Assembly (NCBI GenBank): GCA_963748405.1
Contig: CAVVIT010000002.1
Span: forward strand, 62,001-126,000
Reading direction: 5' to 3'
DNA: 64,000 nucleotides
Origin: Fen-1273 sp963748405
Lineage (GTDB): Bacteria; Bacteroidota; Ignavibacteria; UBA10030; UBA6906
A program made the position numbers and the translations under genes. Below the pieces are notes generated by a model that saw only the letters and a list, made by a program, of their open reading frames with translations, had not been told where the DNA came from and ran no database searches. Of the stretch, positions 23,816-31,707 are shown one piece after another; the first letter of the stretch is position 1; each line of letters begins with the position of its first letter.

Positions 23816-25444
23816 TCAGTCCTTTCTCGGGAATGTGAACGTTTGTGCAAGCTGTTCCTTCGCCGAGCGTAATTCCGCCGGGAAGGAGGCGCGCTCGGCC
23901 GGGGTGAACGGTCCCGGCGGAAGCGTGTAGGACGCGGTCCAGCGAAACGGCCCGCTGCCGCCCCTGGCCACAAGATCCGGTATGTCGAGCGTGACGGCGA
24001 CCCTGGCGTATCCGGTGTATTCAAAGGGGACCCCCGGGAGGCTCCCCGGGACTTCCGCGGGGAGAAGATCGTCAAACACGTTGTCGAACCTGATGTAGTC
24101 GTTCCTGTCAATGCGGACGATGGCGTTGGGAATTTCACACAGCGTCTCCAGCGCGAACGTTTCTCCGGAGGACTTCCATTGCAGGGCTCCGACCGTCAGG
24201 CGGGAGGCGATCTTCTCCTTGAGCCACGCCAGCAGAAACGTGCGGAACTTTCCTTCGTTCATCGCGGCGGCGAGATACTGGAAATCGACGGCGTACTGCC
24301 CGCCAAGTCTGACGCTGAGGGCTCCCGCGAGCGAGGCGCCCTTCGGATGAAGTGTCCCCCCGATGGAAAGGAGGTTGTGATCCGATTCCGGAATGGTCGC
24401 CAGCCGGGAATTGCCCTTCTCCACGATAAGCGCGCGGGCATTCACCAGATCATCCGCCGTCATTCCCGGGGTACCGGCCTGGTTGGTGCCGTCGTACCAG
24501 TAGTCTTTTCCGCCGGACCGGAAATGGGCGATCATGTGGTTGAACTGGGCCACCGGAAGGTCTTCACACACCTCATAGCTTCGTCCCCTGTGACAGAGGG
24601 CCGGGTGCGCGTCCAGGCCCAGGGAGCGGGCCATGCTGACCATCAGGCAGGTATAGTCCTTGCAGTCTCCGAATCGTTTCGCAAGGACGGCGGGCGCGCT
24701 GTTCGGTATGAACTCTCCCCGGGCCAGGTAGACCTGCTCGTAACGAACCGCCGACTGGCAGTACCCCGCGATGGCGTTCATCTTTTCCACGTCGCTTCCG
24801 GACTCCTGCGTGATGCGCTTTGCCTCCGCGGTGATCCTCTCGTCGGGGCGGAGCCGGTCGCCGATCAGATCGAGATACCAGTCCCCGAACGATTTCCACG
24901 TGTCGGGTCCGCGTCGGGGATCGACTGCGATGACTGCCGGTCCGTCATTGGATTTCGAGAATTCGCTCCGGTTCTTCCGCGCGGCTGGCGAGGTCCAGTC
25001 AAAGGTGTACACGGTGACGTCGTTCCTCCGTGCCACCAGGGGGGCAAGCGAATCGTTCAGGACGCGGTACAGGAGTGTGTCGCCGGCCGGCACTTCAAAT
25101 GCGCATTCCACCCGTCCGGGAGACTCTCCCGATTCGCCGAGCGTGAACAGTGTCCCCAGCCGGGGGAGTGTCAGATCGTGCTCGTAGGCCATTTCCACGA
25201 CGTCGCCGGGCGCGGGGACGCGTTTGACGAGGACGAAACGGAGGGACTGGTCGGCGATCATCGCGCTGTTGCTGAGCGCATAGTTGCCGAGATCCCCTTT
25301 TCCGTACCACTCCAGAGATCCGTCGGCATGAATGATGCGCGCTTCGAACGCCGTGAGCCTCTCCACAGATCCGTCGAACACGGCGAGGATCTCCTCGGTG
25401 CCGTGGGATCCCACCCGGAGGATCGTGTGCGTCCGCTCAAGCAT
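23816..25444 (-). CDS. DUF3857/transglutaminase-like protein with intact Cys-His-Asp triad
   Basis: 542 residues from ATG 25444. The N-terminal half is DUF3857-like ('RLTAFEARIIHADGSLEWY', 'DVVEMAYEHDL'). The transglutaminase core keeps the triad: Cys in 'KRFGDCKDYTCLM', His in 'AQFNHMIAHF', Asp in 'YWYDGTNQ'. Its relatives are envelope proteins with signal peptides, but this ORF starts inside the first DUF3857 strand with none. A lipoprotein signal is encoded just upstream in another frame (25437-25664), overlapping by 8 nt; one base fewer in a five-G run would join them. The substrate is unknown. Confidence 0.82.
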   Translation of the reverse strand: MLERTHTILRVGSHGTEEILAVFDGSVERLTAFEARIIHADGSLEWYGKGDLGNYALSNSAMIADQSLRFVLVKRVPAPGDVVEMAYEHDLTLPRLGTLFTLGESGESPGRVECAFEVPAGDTLLYRVLNDSLAPLVARRNDVTVYTFDWTSPAARKNRSEFSKSNDGPAVIAVDPRRGPDTWKSFGDWYLDLIGDRLRPDERITAEAKRITQESGSDVEKMNAIAGYCQSAVRYEQVYLARGEFIPNSAPAVLAKRFGDCKDYTCLMVSMARSLGLDAHPALCHRGRSYEVCEDLPVAQFNHMIAHFRSGGKDYWYDGTNQAGTPGMTADDLVNARALIVEKGNSRLATIPESDHNLLSIGGTLHPKGASLAGALSVRLGGQYAVDFQYLAAAMNEGKFRTFLLAWLKEKIASRLTVGALQWKSSGETFALETLCEIPNAIVRIDRNDYIRFDNVFDDLLPAEVPGSLPGVPFEYTGYARVAVTLDIPDLVARGGSGPFRWTASYTLPPGPFTPAERASFPAELRSAKEQLAQTFTFPRKD

Positions 25445-25664
25445 GGCCCCCGCCCGGCGAAAATGCGTACGCGCGCTGGAACAGGAGCGTGCGGTTCTGT
25501 TCGCCGCCGGAGGCGGCGGAGACCGCAGGGGGATCAGTGGTGATCAGCCTGTGACCGGCGCAGCCGCCGAGGAGAATCCCCGTGAGGAATCCCGTGAGTG
25601 CGGCGGCGAACACATATGAACGTGGCTTTCCCACGAGGATGCCCTGTGGTGGATGATGGGACAA
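25437..25664 (-). CDS. Lipoprotein signal ORF, probable detached N-terminus of the downstream transglutaminase-like protein
   Basis: A 75-residue ORF with a membrane segment and lipobox (FLTGILLGGCAGH), then 'QNRTLLFQRAYAFSPGGGHA' and a stop. Its last 8 nt overlap the ATG of the transglutaminase-like ORF. Removing one G from the five-G run at 25447-25451 would read through as 'SPGGAMLERTHTILRV' and give one lipoprotein of about 616 residues. Either this is a frameshift (natural or in the assembly) or a small lipoprotein translationally coupled by overlap; I favour the frameshift. Confidence 0.55.
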   Translation of the reverse strand: MSHHPPQGILVGKPRSYVFAAALTGFLTGILLGGCAGHRLITTDPPAVSAASGGEQNRTLLFQRAYAFSPGGGHA

Positions 25665-25891
25665 CGGAGAGAATGGAAACCGCTGGAGGGGGGAGTTGAA
25701 GAAGGCGTGTTTCCGTTCATGCCGGAATTTCGCGACAAAGAACTGTCAGGCCGGGTCTATGGTACAACCTTATGACATTGAAGTAAATACCGGGGATCAC
25801 ATTTGTTGAGCCGGCCCGGTTCGTCCGGGGGGGTAATTGCCACTTTTTACCGCACTTCCAGGATTATGATCGCGGGCACCGGTCTGACCGC

Positions 25892-26764
25892 TCAGGAAGA
25901 CGACTTGAGACGCTCGTACGCTTCGCGCTCGCCGAGAACGACGGGGAGAAGATGCTTTTCCGCCTCGGCACGGTTTTCAGCGGCCAGACGGACGAATGCC
26001 GCCGAGCCCCGGTGTGTGTACACCTCGGGGACCGGATTGTGAATGCACTCGACGATCTGCACTGCCACGGCTTCGGAGGTCAACACACCCTCGATCGGGG
26101 GAAGCGCAATACCCCGCTCCATCGCGATCCGCTTGATCGCCGGACCCGAAGCCGAGAAGAACGGGAGCATCGCCCCTCCTTCCGTCGATTCGGCCCACGG
26201 CGTCAGGACGCCGGCCGGACAGACGACGGTCGCGTGGATCCCGGTCTCGACGAGCTCCATCCTGAGGGCGTGCGTGAACCCCACGCAGGCGTGCTTGGCG
26301 GCGACATATGCGCTGTTGAACGGGTAGCCGAGCTTCCCCGCCATGCTGGCGACGTTGATGATATGTCCTCCCCCCTGTTTCTTCATCTGCGCGAGCGCAG
26401 GGCGCGAGGTATACCAGAGGGAGTACACGTTAAGCTCGAACATGCTCCGGATCATTTCGTCCGTCGTGTCTTCCACGCTCGCGAAGTGACCTCGCCCCGC
26501 ATTGTTGACAAGTATGTCGAGCCTTCCGAACCGTTCGACCGCGGTCCGGACGAGCATTTCCGCCTCGGCGCGGCGGGTGACGTCCGCGCGGAGGGAAATG
26601 GCCGAGTCCCCCCGGCCGTTGATCATCTCTGCCAGTGCATCGATCTTCTCTTTCCGCCTGGCCGCAAGTATCACCGCGACTCCTTCCCGCGAAAGCTGAT
26701 CGGCGAGCGCGGCGCCGATTCCCGATGAAGCGCCCGTAATGATCGCGACTTTTCCCCTGAGCAT
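25892..26764 (-). CDS. Short-chain dehydrogenase/reductase
   Basis: A 290-residue classical SDR: cofactor motif TGASSGIG at about 10-17, 'DILVNNAGRGHF', catalytic Ser in 'INVASMAGK' and the Tyr-Lys pair in 'YVAAK'. After the Rossmann core it carries a long C-terminal substrate region. An Arg-rich 'ILAARRKEK' after the second strand favours NADP(H). ATG 26764 is chosen because the SDR fold begins there (MLRGKVAIITG); the frame upstream is open but unrelated. It follows the BaiN-like flavoprotein by about 50 nt on the same strand and may share its transcript. The substrate is unknown. Confidence 0.88.
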   Translation of the reverse strand: MLRGKVAIITGASSGIGAALADQLSREGVAVILAARRKEKIDALAEMINGRGDSAISLRADVTRRAEAEMLVRTAVERFGRLDILVNNAGRGHFASVEDTTDEMIRSMFELNVYSLWYTSRPALAQMKKQGGGHIINVASMAGKLGYPFNSAYVAAKHACVGFTHALRMELVETGIHATVVCPAGVLTPWAESTEGGAMLPFFSASGPAIKRIAMERGIALPPIEGVLTSEAVAVQIVECIHNPVPEVYTHRGSAAFVRLAAENRAEAEKHLLPVVLGEREAYERLKSSS

Positions 26765-26813
26765 CTGTTTATCGTCCTTTCGTCTGTGTGCGTGGTCCAG
26801 GCACGATCGTACC

Positions 26814-28079
26814 TCAGCCGCGGGATTGCCTGTACGCCTCTGCCGCCGACATCCCGGCAACGTATCCCGTCGAGAACGCCGCCTGCAGATTGTACCCGCC
26901 GATCGGGCCTGCAATGTCGAGGATCTCCCCCGCCACATACAGTCCCCTGACGATTTTCGACTCCATCGTCCGCGGGTCGATTTCGCCGAGCGCAATCCCT
27001 CCGGCGGTCACTTCCCCCCGGTCCAGGTCGATGCGCTCCACCGTGCCGATGTTCCAGGATTTCAACAGGCCGGCGATGTTCCTTCGCGATTCGCGTGTGA
27101 GGACATACGCGCGGGTCGAAGGAGGGACCCGGACCAGCCCGAGAAAGAACGGAACCATCCTGTCGGGAAGGATCCCGCACAGAATCGAGCCGATCTGCTG
27201 CCCCCGGTGTGCCGTGATGATCCCGTTCAACAGGTCGTCGAGTTCCGTGAAATCTTTGCAGGGAAAGAAATCAAAATGCAGGGCCACGTCCCCGTTTTCA
27301 AGGGCACGCGCGGCACTGCGGCTCAGGCCGAGTGGGGCGGGTCCCGAAATCCCCTCGTGGGTGAAGAGCATGTCCCCATCCCACGATCCGATATCCTTCC
27401 CCCCGGCCCGGAGTGAGAGCCGTCCTCCGCGAACAGCGACGCCGCGCCACTCCCGGGGGAGGGGGGGCATCACACGGATCGGGGCGAGTGCCGGGCGGAG
27501 GGGGATGATCGTGTGGCGGAGATTCTCTCCCCAGGATATCCCGTCACCCGTCGTCCCTGTTTTCCTGTACGATGCTCCGCCGGTGGTAAGTATGACGTGG
27601 GCCGATGTGAGCCTGTTGCCGTCCAGCGAAACGCCGGTCACATTCCCATCCCCGGAAAGAATGCCGGTGACGCGCGCGTTCGTCCGGATTTCGCCTCCGC
27701 TCGAACGAACGTTCTCGACCAGCGCACCGACGACATCGCCGGCGCTCAGGCTCACGGGAAAAACCCTGCCGTCTTCACGCACGAACGTCGGGACTCCGCT
27801 CCGGGAAAGGAGAGCCCGGACGTCGTCGTTCGTAAACGTGTGAAGGGCATAGCGCAGGAAACGATATTCGGTTTTCTGGAACGCCCTGCCCAGATCTTCC
27901 ACCGGCCCGTCGTGCGTGACGTTGCACTTTCCCCCGCCGGAGATGAATATCTTTATTGCCGGCTTGCTGTTCCTTTCCAGGAGGAGGACGTGAGCGCCCA
28001 TGGAGGCGGCTTTCCAGGCGGCGATCAGTCCCGCTCCGCCGCCGCCCACGACAAGTATGGGGTCTACATTCTCAGTCAT
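26814..28079 (-). CDS. BaiN/HI0933-like FAD-dependent oxidoreductase
   Basis: A 421-residue flavoprotein with the N-terminal dinucleotide fold 'ILVVGGGGAGLIAAWKAA' and the family marker 'KIFISGGGKCNVTHDG'. The middle has 'HVILTTGGASYRKTGTTGDG', then 'MLFTHEGISGPAPLGLSR', and the C-terminal FAD motif is 'GLYVAGEILDIAGPIGGYNLQ'. All are typical of the HI0933/YhiN family, whose members reduce enoate or related substrates where tested; the actual substrate here is unknown. A TATACT (-10-like) lies 5 nt before the ATG (plus 28085-28090), so the message may be almost leaderless. Confidence 0.9.
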   Translation of the reverse strand: MTENVDPILVVGGGGAGLIAAWKAASMGAHVLLLERNSKPAIKIFISGGGKCNVTHDGPVEDLGRAFQKTEYRFLRYALHTFTNDDVRALLSRSGVPTFVREDGRVFPVSLSAGDVVGALVENVRSSGGEIRTNARVTGILSGDGNVTGVSLDGNRLTSAHVILTTGGASYRKTGTTGDGISWGENLRHTIIPLRPALAPIRVMPPLPREWRGVAVRGGRLSLRAGGKDIGSWDGDMLFTHEGISGPAPLGLSRSAARALENGDVALHFDFFPCKDFTELDDLLNGIITAHRGQQIGSILCGILPDRMVPFFLGLVRVPPSTRAYVLTRESRRNIAGLLKSWNIGTVERIDLDRGEVTAGGIALGEIDPRTMESKIVRGLYVAGEILDIAGPIGGYNLQAAFSTGYVAGMSAAEAYRQSRG

Positions 28080-28234
28080 GTACCAGTATAATCAAGCTCC
28101 GCCTCATCTCCCATATCAATCCGTTTCCTCTCCTTCATACTCTGCTTTAAGTGATCGACCCGTAGGACATAGGGCATCAACGTTAAATTTTGCGATTAGT
28201 GAAAACAATAATATCGATGATTCTTTGCGAACTC

Positions 28235-28263
28235 TTGACTTTCCGCCCAACGATTGGTAGGTT
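28235..28263 (+). promoter_or_regulatory. Promoter of the TPR-like gene
   Basis: -35 TTGACT (28235-28240), 17-nt spacer, -10 TAGGTT (28258-28263), in an AT-richer stretch. It precedes the ATG at 28310 by about 45 nt. Confidence 0.5.
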
Positions 28264-28309
28264 TTCAGTGCGAGACGGGCAATATTCATCGTCCGCAGGA
28301 GATCCCCCT

Positions 28310-29074
28310 ATGAAGATTGGCCAGCAACAGTCCGCCGCTACGCGAGAGATCATACGCGTCGCGGAAAAACACATCGATGCCCGTGAATTCGATCTTGCCA
28401 TGCAGAAACTGAGCACGGCGCAGCGAATGGAGCCGGACAACATCTATATCACCGCAATCGTTGAACGCATCCACCGCCTCGCGGCGGAATCTTCCAGCGG
28501 CGGCAGATTCCTCGCCCTCACCGTCGGAAACGAATTTGAAGACGGCATCAAGCCGGAAACTGAACAGGCCCGGCCTGCGGAGGATGTCGATGCGCAGATC
28601 AGGAAGCTCACATCCAAAGCGTCAGAGTTGATCCGGCGCGGAGCCTATGAGACCGCGTTCGATTCTTTAATGAACGCATATTTCCTGGACCCCGTCAGCC
28701 CGACGCTCATGGAATCGGAGAAAACGCTCCTTCCCGCAATCGAGATGATGCGGAAACAGAAGGTGGGGAAAGAGGGGAGCCAGAGAATGATGGGGCTTAC
28801 CTCGCTCCCCCCCTCCGGCAGAAAGCCCGAGGGCTCTTCCATGAGCGTGCAGGATTCCCAGAGACTCGAGGAACTGAAACGCCAGAAAGAGGCAGAGAGG
28901 ATGGAACGGGAACGAGCCATGTGGCGCGAGGCGTCCCGCCTTCCCCGCATCCTCGAAGAGATGCTCGAGCCGGTGCCGCCGAAAGACCTTACGGAATCCC
29001 CGCCTCCTTCCGGAGAGCCGAAGGAACCCGGAGGGTTCTTCTCGAAATTGCGCCACGGTAAATTTCTCAGCTGA
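28310..29074 (+). CDS. TPR-like/coiled-coil cytoplasmic protein of unknown function
   Basis: A 254-residue soluble protein. The first 60 residues form a TPR-like helix pair ('IIRVAEKHIDAREFDLAMQK', then 'LSTAQRMEPDNIYITAIVERI'), and a second pair follows at about 105-145 ('IRRGAYETAFDSLMNAYFLD'). A strongly charged segment ('SQRLEELKRQKEAERMERER') should be coiled coil, and the C-terminus is Pro/Glu-rich, ending 'FFSKLRHGKFLS'. No signal peptide or catalytic motif. ATG 28310 is the first Met at the start of the TPR-like part; the reading frame is open upstream. It is bounded by its own promoter and a terminator. Confidence 0.65.
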   Translation: MKIGQQQSAATREIIRVAEKHIDAREFDLAMQKLSTAQRMEPDNIYITAIVERIHRLAAESSSGGRFLALTVGNEFEDGIKPETEQARPAEDVDAQIRKLTSKASELIRRGAYETAFDSLMNAYFLDPVSPTLMESEKTLLPAIEMMRKQKVGKEGSQRMMGLTSLPPSGRKPEGSSMSVQDSQRLEELKRQKEAERMERERAMWREASRLPRILEEMLEPVPPKDLTESPPPSGEPKEPGGFFSKLRHGKFLS

Positions 29075-29094
29075 TGTGTCCGGGGGAGCTGTCG

Positions 29095-29126
29095 GGGGTG
29101 CCTTGCAATGCAGGGCACCCCTTTGT
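29095..29126 (+). terminator. Probable Rho-independent terminator
   Basis: GGGGTGCC at 29095-29102 pairs with GGCACCCC at 29114-29121 around an 11-nt loop, followed by TTTGTATTTT. It lies 20 nt after the TPR-like gene. Confidence 0.7.
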
Positions 29127-29202
29127 ATTTTATCCGGATGACCTCCCCCGCGGCCGGCCGCACCGGGGGAAGATGTACTGAGGCAAACCCCATTTGCGCT
29201 CC

Positions 29203-31518
29203 ATGCACCTGCTGCTTTTCTCCCTTATCGCAATTATTTCCGGCATCCCCTCCCACGCCGGGACAGCCGTGCTTTCAGGAACCGTCAGGGACGCCGTCAC
29301 GGGGGAGACGCTCGGCGCCGCCAACGTCCGCGTCGTCGGGACGTCCCGGGGGACGATTGCAAATGCCTCGGGGGAGTATTCGATTTCGCTCTCGCCGGGG
29401 GAATACAGGATCCTCTTCACGATGCTCGGCTACGCGCCGGACACGGTTTCGCTCCGCGTCGAGGGGGAGACGCGCAGGGATGTCCGGATGCGCCCCTCGG
29501 ACATCGTCCTCCCCGAGGTCGTCGTCACGTCGGAAGACCCTGCCATCGGTATCATCCGCCGCGCAATCGCCAACAAGCAGCGGTGGATCGACAGGCTCCG
29601 GTCCTATGAAATGCAGGCGTTCACCCGCCGCACGATCTACAGGGACTCGGCCGTGGCCGCCGTCAACGAATCCTATACGAAAGGGTACTGGCAGCGGGGA
29701 GACACGCTGCGGGAAATCGTGACGCAGCGACGGCAGACCGCCAATGTCCAGGCGGCGTTCAATTTTGCCTCCGTCGGGCGCATCCTCAACTTTCTCGATG
29801 ACCGGATCAGCTTTGTCGGGTTCACATTCGTCGGCCCGACGGCGATCGATGCGCTCGATTACTACGACTACAGGCTTCTCAGGACCCGCACGGCCGGTGG
29901 AAACGACGTCTACGAGATCAGGATGATTCCTCGTACGCTCGCCGCACCCCTGTTCGAAGGAACCGTGAGCATCGCCGGGGGGTCGTATGCGCTCGTCGGC
30001 GTCGACGTCCGCCCCAACGCCGCGTTCCAGGTTCCCTTCACGAAGGACCTCGCCGTCCGGTACAGGCAGGAATTTGCCCTGTACGAATCATCCTACTGGA
30101 TGCCTGCCGACGTGCGGATCAACGCGGGGGTCTCGGTCAGCGTACCGGGGTTCTCGTTCCCGCGCATCACGCTTGCCCAGACGTCGGTGATTTCCGACTA
30201 TGCGATCAACACGCCCATCCCCGATTCGGTATTCCGGAAACCCCGGCTCGTCGTCGATTCCACGGCCGACCGGCCCGATTCCGCGTTCTGGACGGCCCAT
30301 GCCATACTCCCCCTCGACTCGCTCGAAACCCGGGCCTACCGGACGCTCGATTCCACGCAGAGCCTCGAAGTGCAGTTCCGTCCCGGGGGCGCGATGATGA
30401 CCATCGGCGGCAGCACCGGCACGACCGGAACAATCCTCTCGTTCGCCGACCTGTTGTTTAACAGGGTTGAGGGCTTTCACGCGGGGGCCCGCGCGGACAT
30501 CGATTCGCTCACGGAGTCACTCTCGGTCAGGGGGGGACTTGCCTACGGCTTCTCCGACAGGCACGGCACGTACAGGCTGGGGCTGACCTACTACCCCGCT
30601 GTTCACAGGTCCGTCGGGTTCGGCGCCGATGCCTACCGGATCGTCGATCACTTCCCGGACCACGGGTATTACGATCCGCTTTCGAATTCGCTTTCCGCGC
30701 TTCTCGCCAAGGAGGATTACCGCGACTACTTTTCCGCCGAAGGGTGGGACGGCTTCATCAGGTTTCACCCGTCCGCGGAGATCCTGTCGACGATCACGTA
30801 CACATCCGAGCGGGAAGGGCCGCTCTCCCAGCGGACCAATTTCAGCATATTCGTCCCCTCGCGCCTCTACCGGGCCAACCCCCCGGCCTCGGCGGGGAGA
30901 CTCGGATCTCTCAGGCTCGATCTCCGGCTCGGACCGGAACCGGTGCCGCTCGACTTCGTGCTGCAGAACAACCTGGAAATAGCGCTCGAGCATTCGTCCC
31001 CGCTCTTCACGGGGGGTGATTTCGATTTTACCCGGCTTGACGGCGTCCTGACGCTTTCCATCCCGACGTTCGGCCGGATGTTCCTCATGAGCCCCGGATT
31101 TCGCATACGCGCATCGGCCGGGGATGCGACGGGGAGCCTTCCGGTACAGCGGCTTTTTTCCGTCGAAAGCGCGCTTGACGGGTTCGCGCCGTTCGGGGTC
31201 ATGCACGGAACGCGCCCGAGGGAATTCACGGGAACGGGATACGCGGCGCTGAGCGTCGAGCACAATTTCCGGAATATTCCGCTCCTCGCTCTGGGAATTC
31301 CGTTTCTGTACAGATTGAATATCGACCTCATCGCTTTCGGCGGCGCGGCCCGCACGTGGTCGGCCGCCGGGGCTCCCCCGGAAGCCCGCACCGGATCGTA
31401 CGGGGAGGCGGGGTTCAGCATCAGCCGCATATTCGAACTCTTCCGGGCGGACTTCACATGGCGGCTTTCCTCCCCCCGCGGGTTCTATTTCACGCTCGGC
31501 GTGGCGACTTTCCTCTGA
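29203..31518 (+). CDS. CarboxypepD_reg/DUF5686 family outer-membrane protein
   Basis: About 771 residues. A signal peptide (LLLFSLIAIISGIPSHA) is followed by a carboxypeptidase-regulatory-like beta-sandwich ('LSGTVRDAVTGETLGAANVR', ending 'VRMRPSDIVLPEVVVT'), as seen at the N-terminus of TonB-dependent receptors. The DUF5686 body follows ('AIANKQRWIDRLRSYEMQAF', 'YKGYWQRGDTLREI'-like segment, 'RILNFLDDRISFVGFTFVGP'). The C-terminal third has amphipathic beta strands and ends 'GFYFTLGVATFL' with a terminal aromatic/hydrophobic pattern, consistent with a beta-barrel. No plug domain is apparent. ATG 29203 gives the signal peptide; a TTG at 29194 is possible. Confidence 0.85.
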   Translation: MHLLLFSLIAIISGIPSHAGTAVLSGTVRDAVTGETLGAANVRVVGTSRGTIANASGEYSISLSPGEYRILFTMLGYAPDTVSLRVEGETRRDVRMRPSDIVLPEVVVTSEDPAIGIIRRAIANKQRWIDRLRSYEMQAFTRRTIYRDSAVAAVNESYTKGYWQRGDTLREIVTQRRQTANVQAAFNFASVGRILNFLDDRISFVGFTFVGPTAIDALDYYDYRLLRTRTAGGNDVYEIRMIPRTLAAPLFEGTVSIAGGSYALVGVDVRPNAAFQVPFTKDLAVRYRQEFALYESSYWMPADVRINAGVSVSVPGFSFPRITLAQTSVISDYAINTPIPDSVFRKPRLVVDSTADRPDSAFWTAHAILPLDSLETRAYRTLDSTQSLEVQFRPGGAMMTIGGSTGTTGTILSFADLLFNRVEGFHAGARADIDSLTESLSVRGGLAYGFSDRHGTYRLGLTYYPAVHRSVGFGADAYRIVDHFPDHGYYDPLSNSLSALLAKEDYRDYFSAEGWDGFIRFHPSAEILSTITYTSEREGPLSQRTNFSIFVPSRLYRANPPASAGRLGSLRLDLRLGPEPVPLDFVLQNNLEIALEHSSPLFTGGDFDFTRLDGVLTLSIPTFGRMFLMSPGFRIRASAGDATGSLPVQRLFSVESALDGFAPFGVMHGTRPREFTGTGYAALSVEHNFRNIPLLALGIPFLYRLNIDLIAFGGAARTWSAAGAPPEARTGSYGEAGFSISRIFELFRADFTWRLSSPRGFYFTLGVATFL

Positions 31519-31585
31519 AAGGGCCTCCCCTTCGTGCGCGCTGTCACGCCGGGAAGGAGAACGGGCCGCTCTCCAGGGGCCTCTG

Positions 31586-31614
31586 TTGGAATTGTCCGGG
31601 GATTTCCGTATTTT
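31586..31614 (+). promoter_or_regulatory. Probable typA promoter
   Basis: -35 TTGGAA (31586-31591), 17-nt spacer, -10 TATTTT (31609-31614). This predicts a 5' leader of about 85 nt before typA. Confidence 0.45.
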
Positions 31615-31707
31615 TGAGGGCTTTCGCTCAGACATCATGAAACCAGCTGCATCTCAGTTTTGACCTCCGGCAATTGGTATCCGCAGGAGGCCTTTTTTAT
31701 TCGCACA

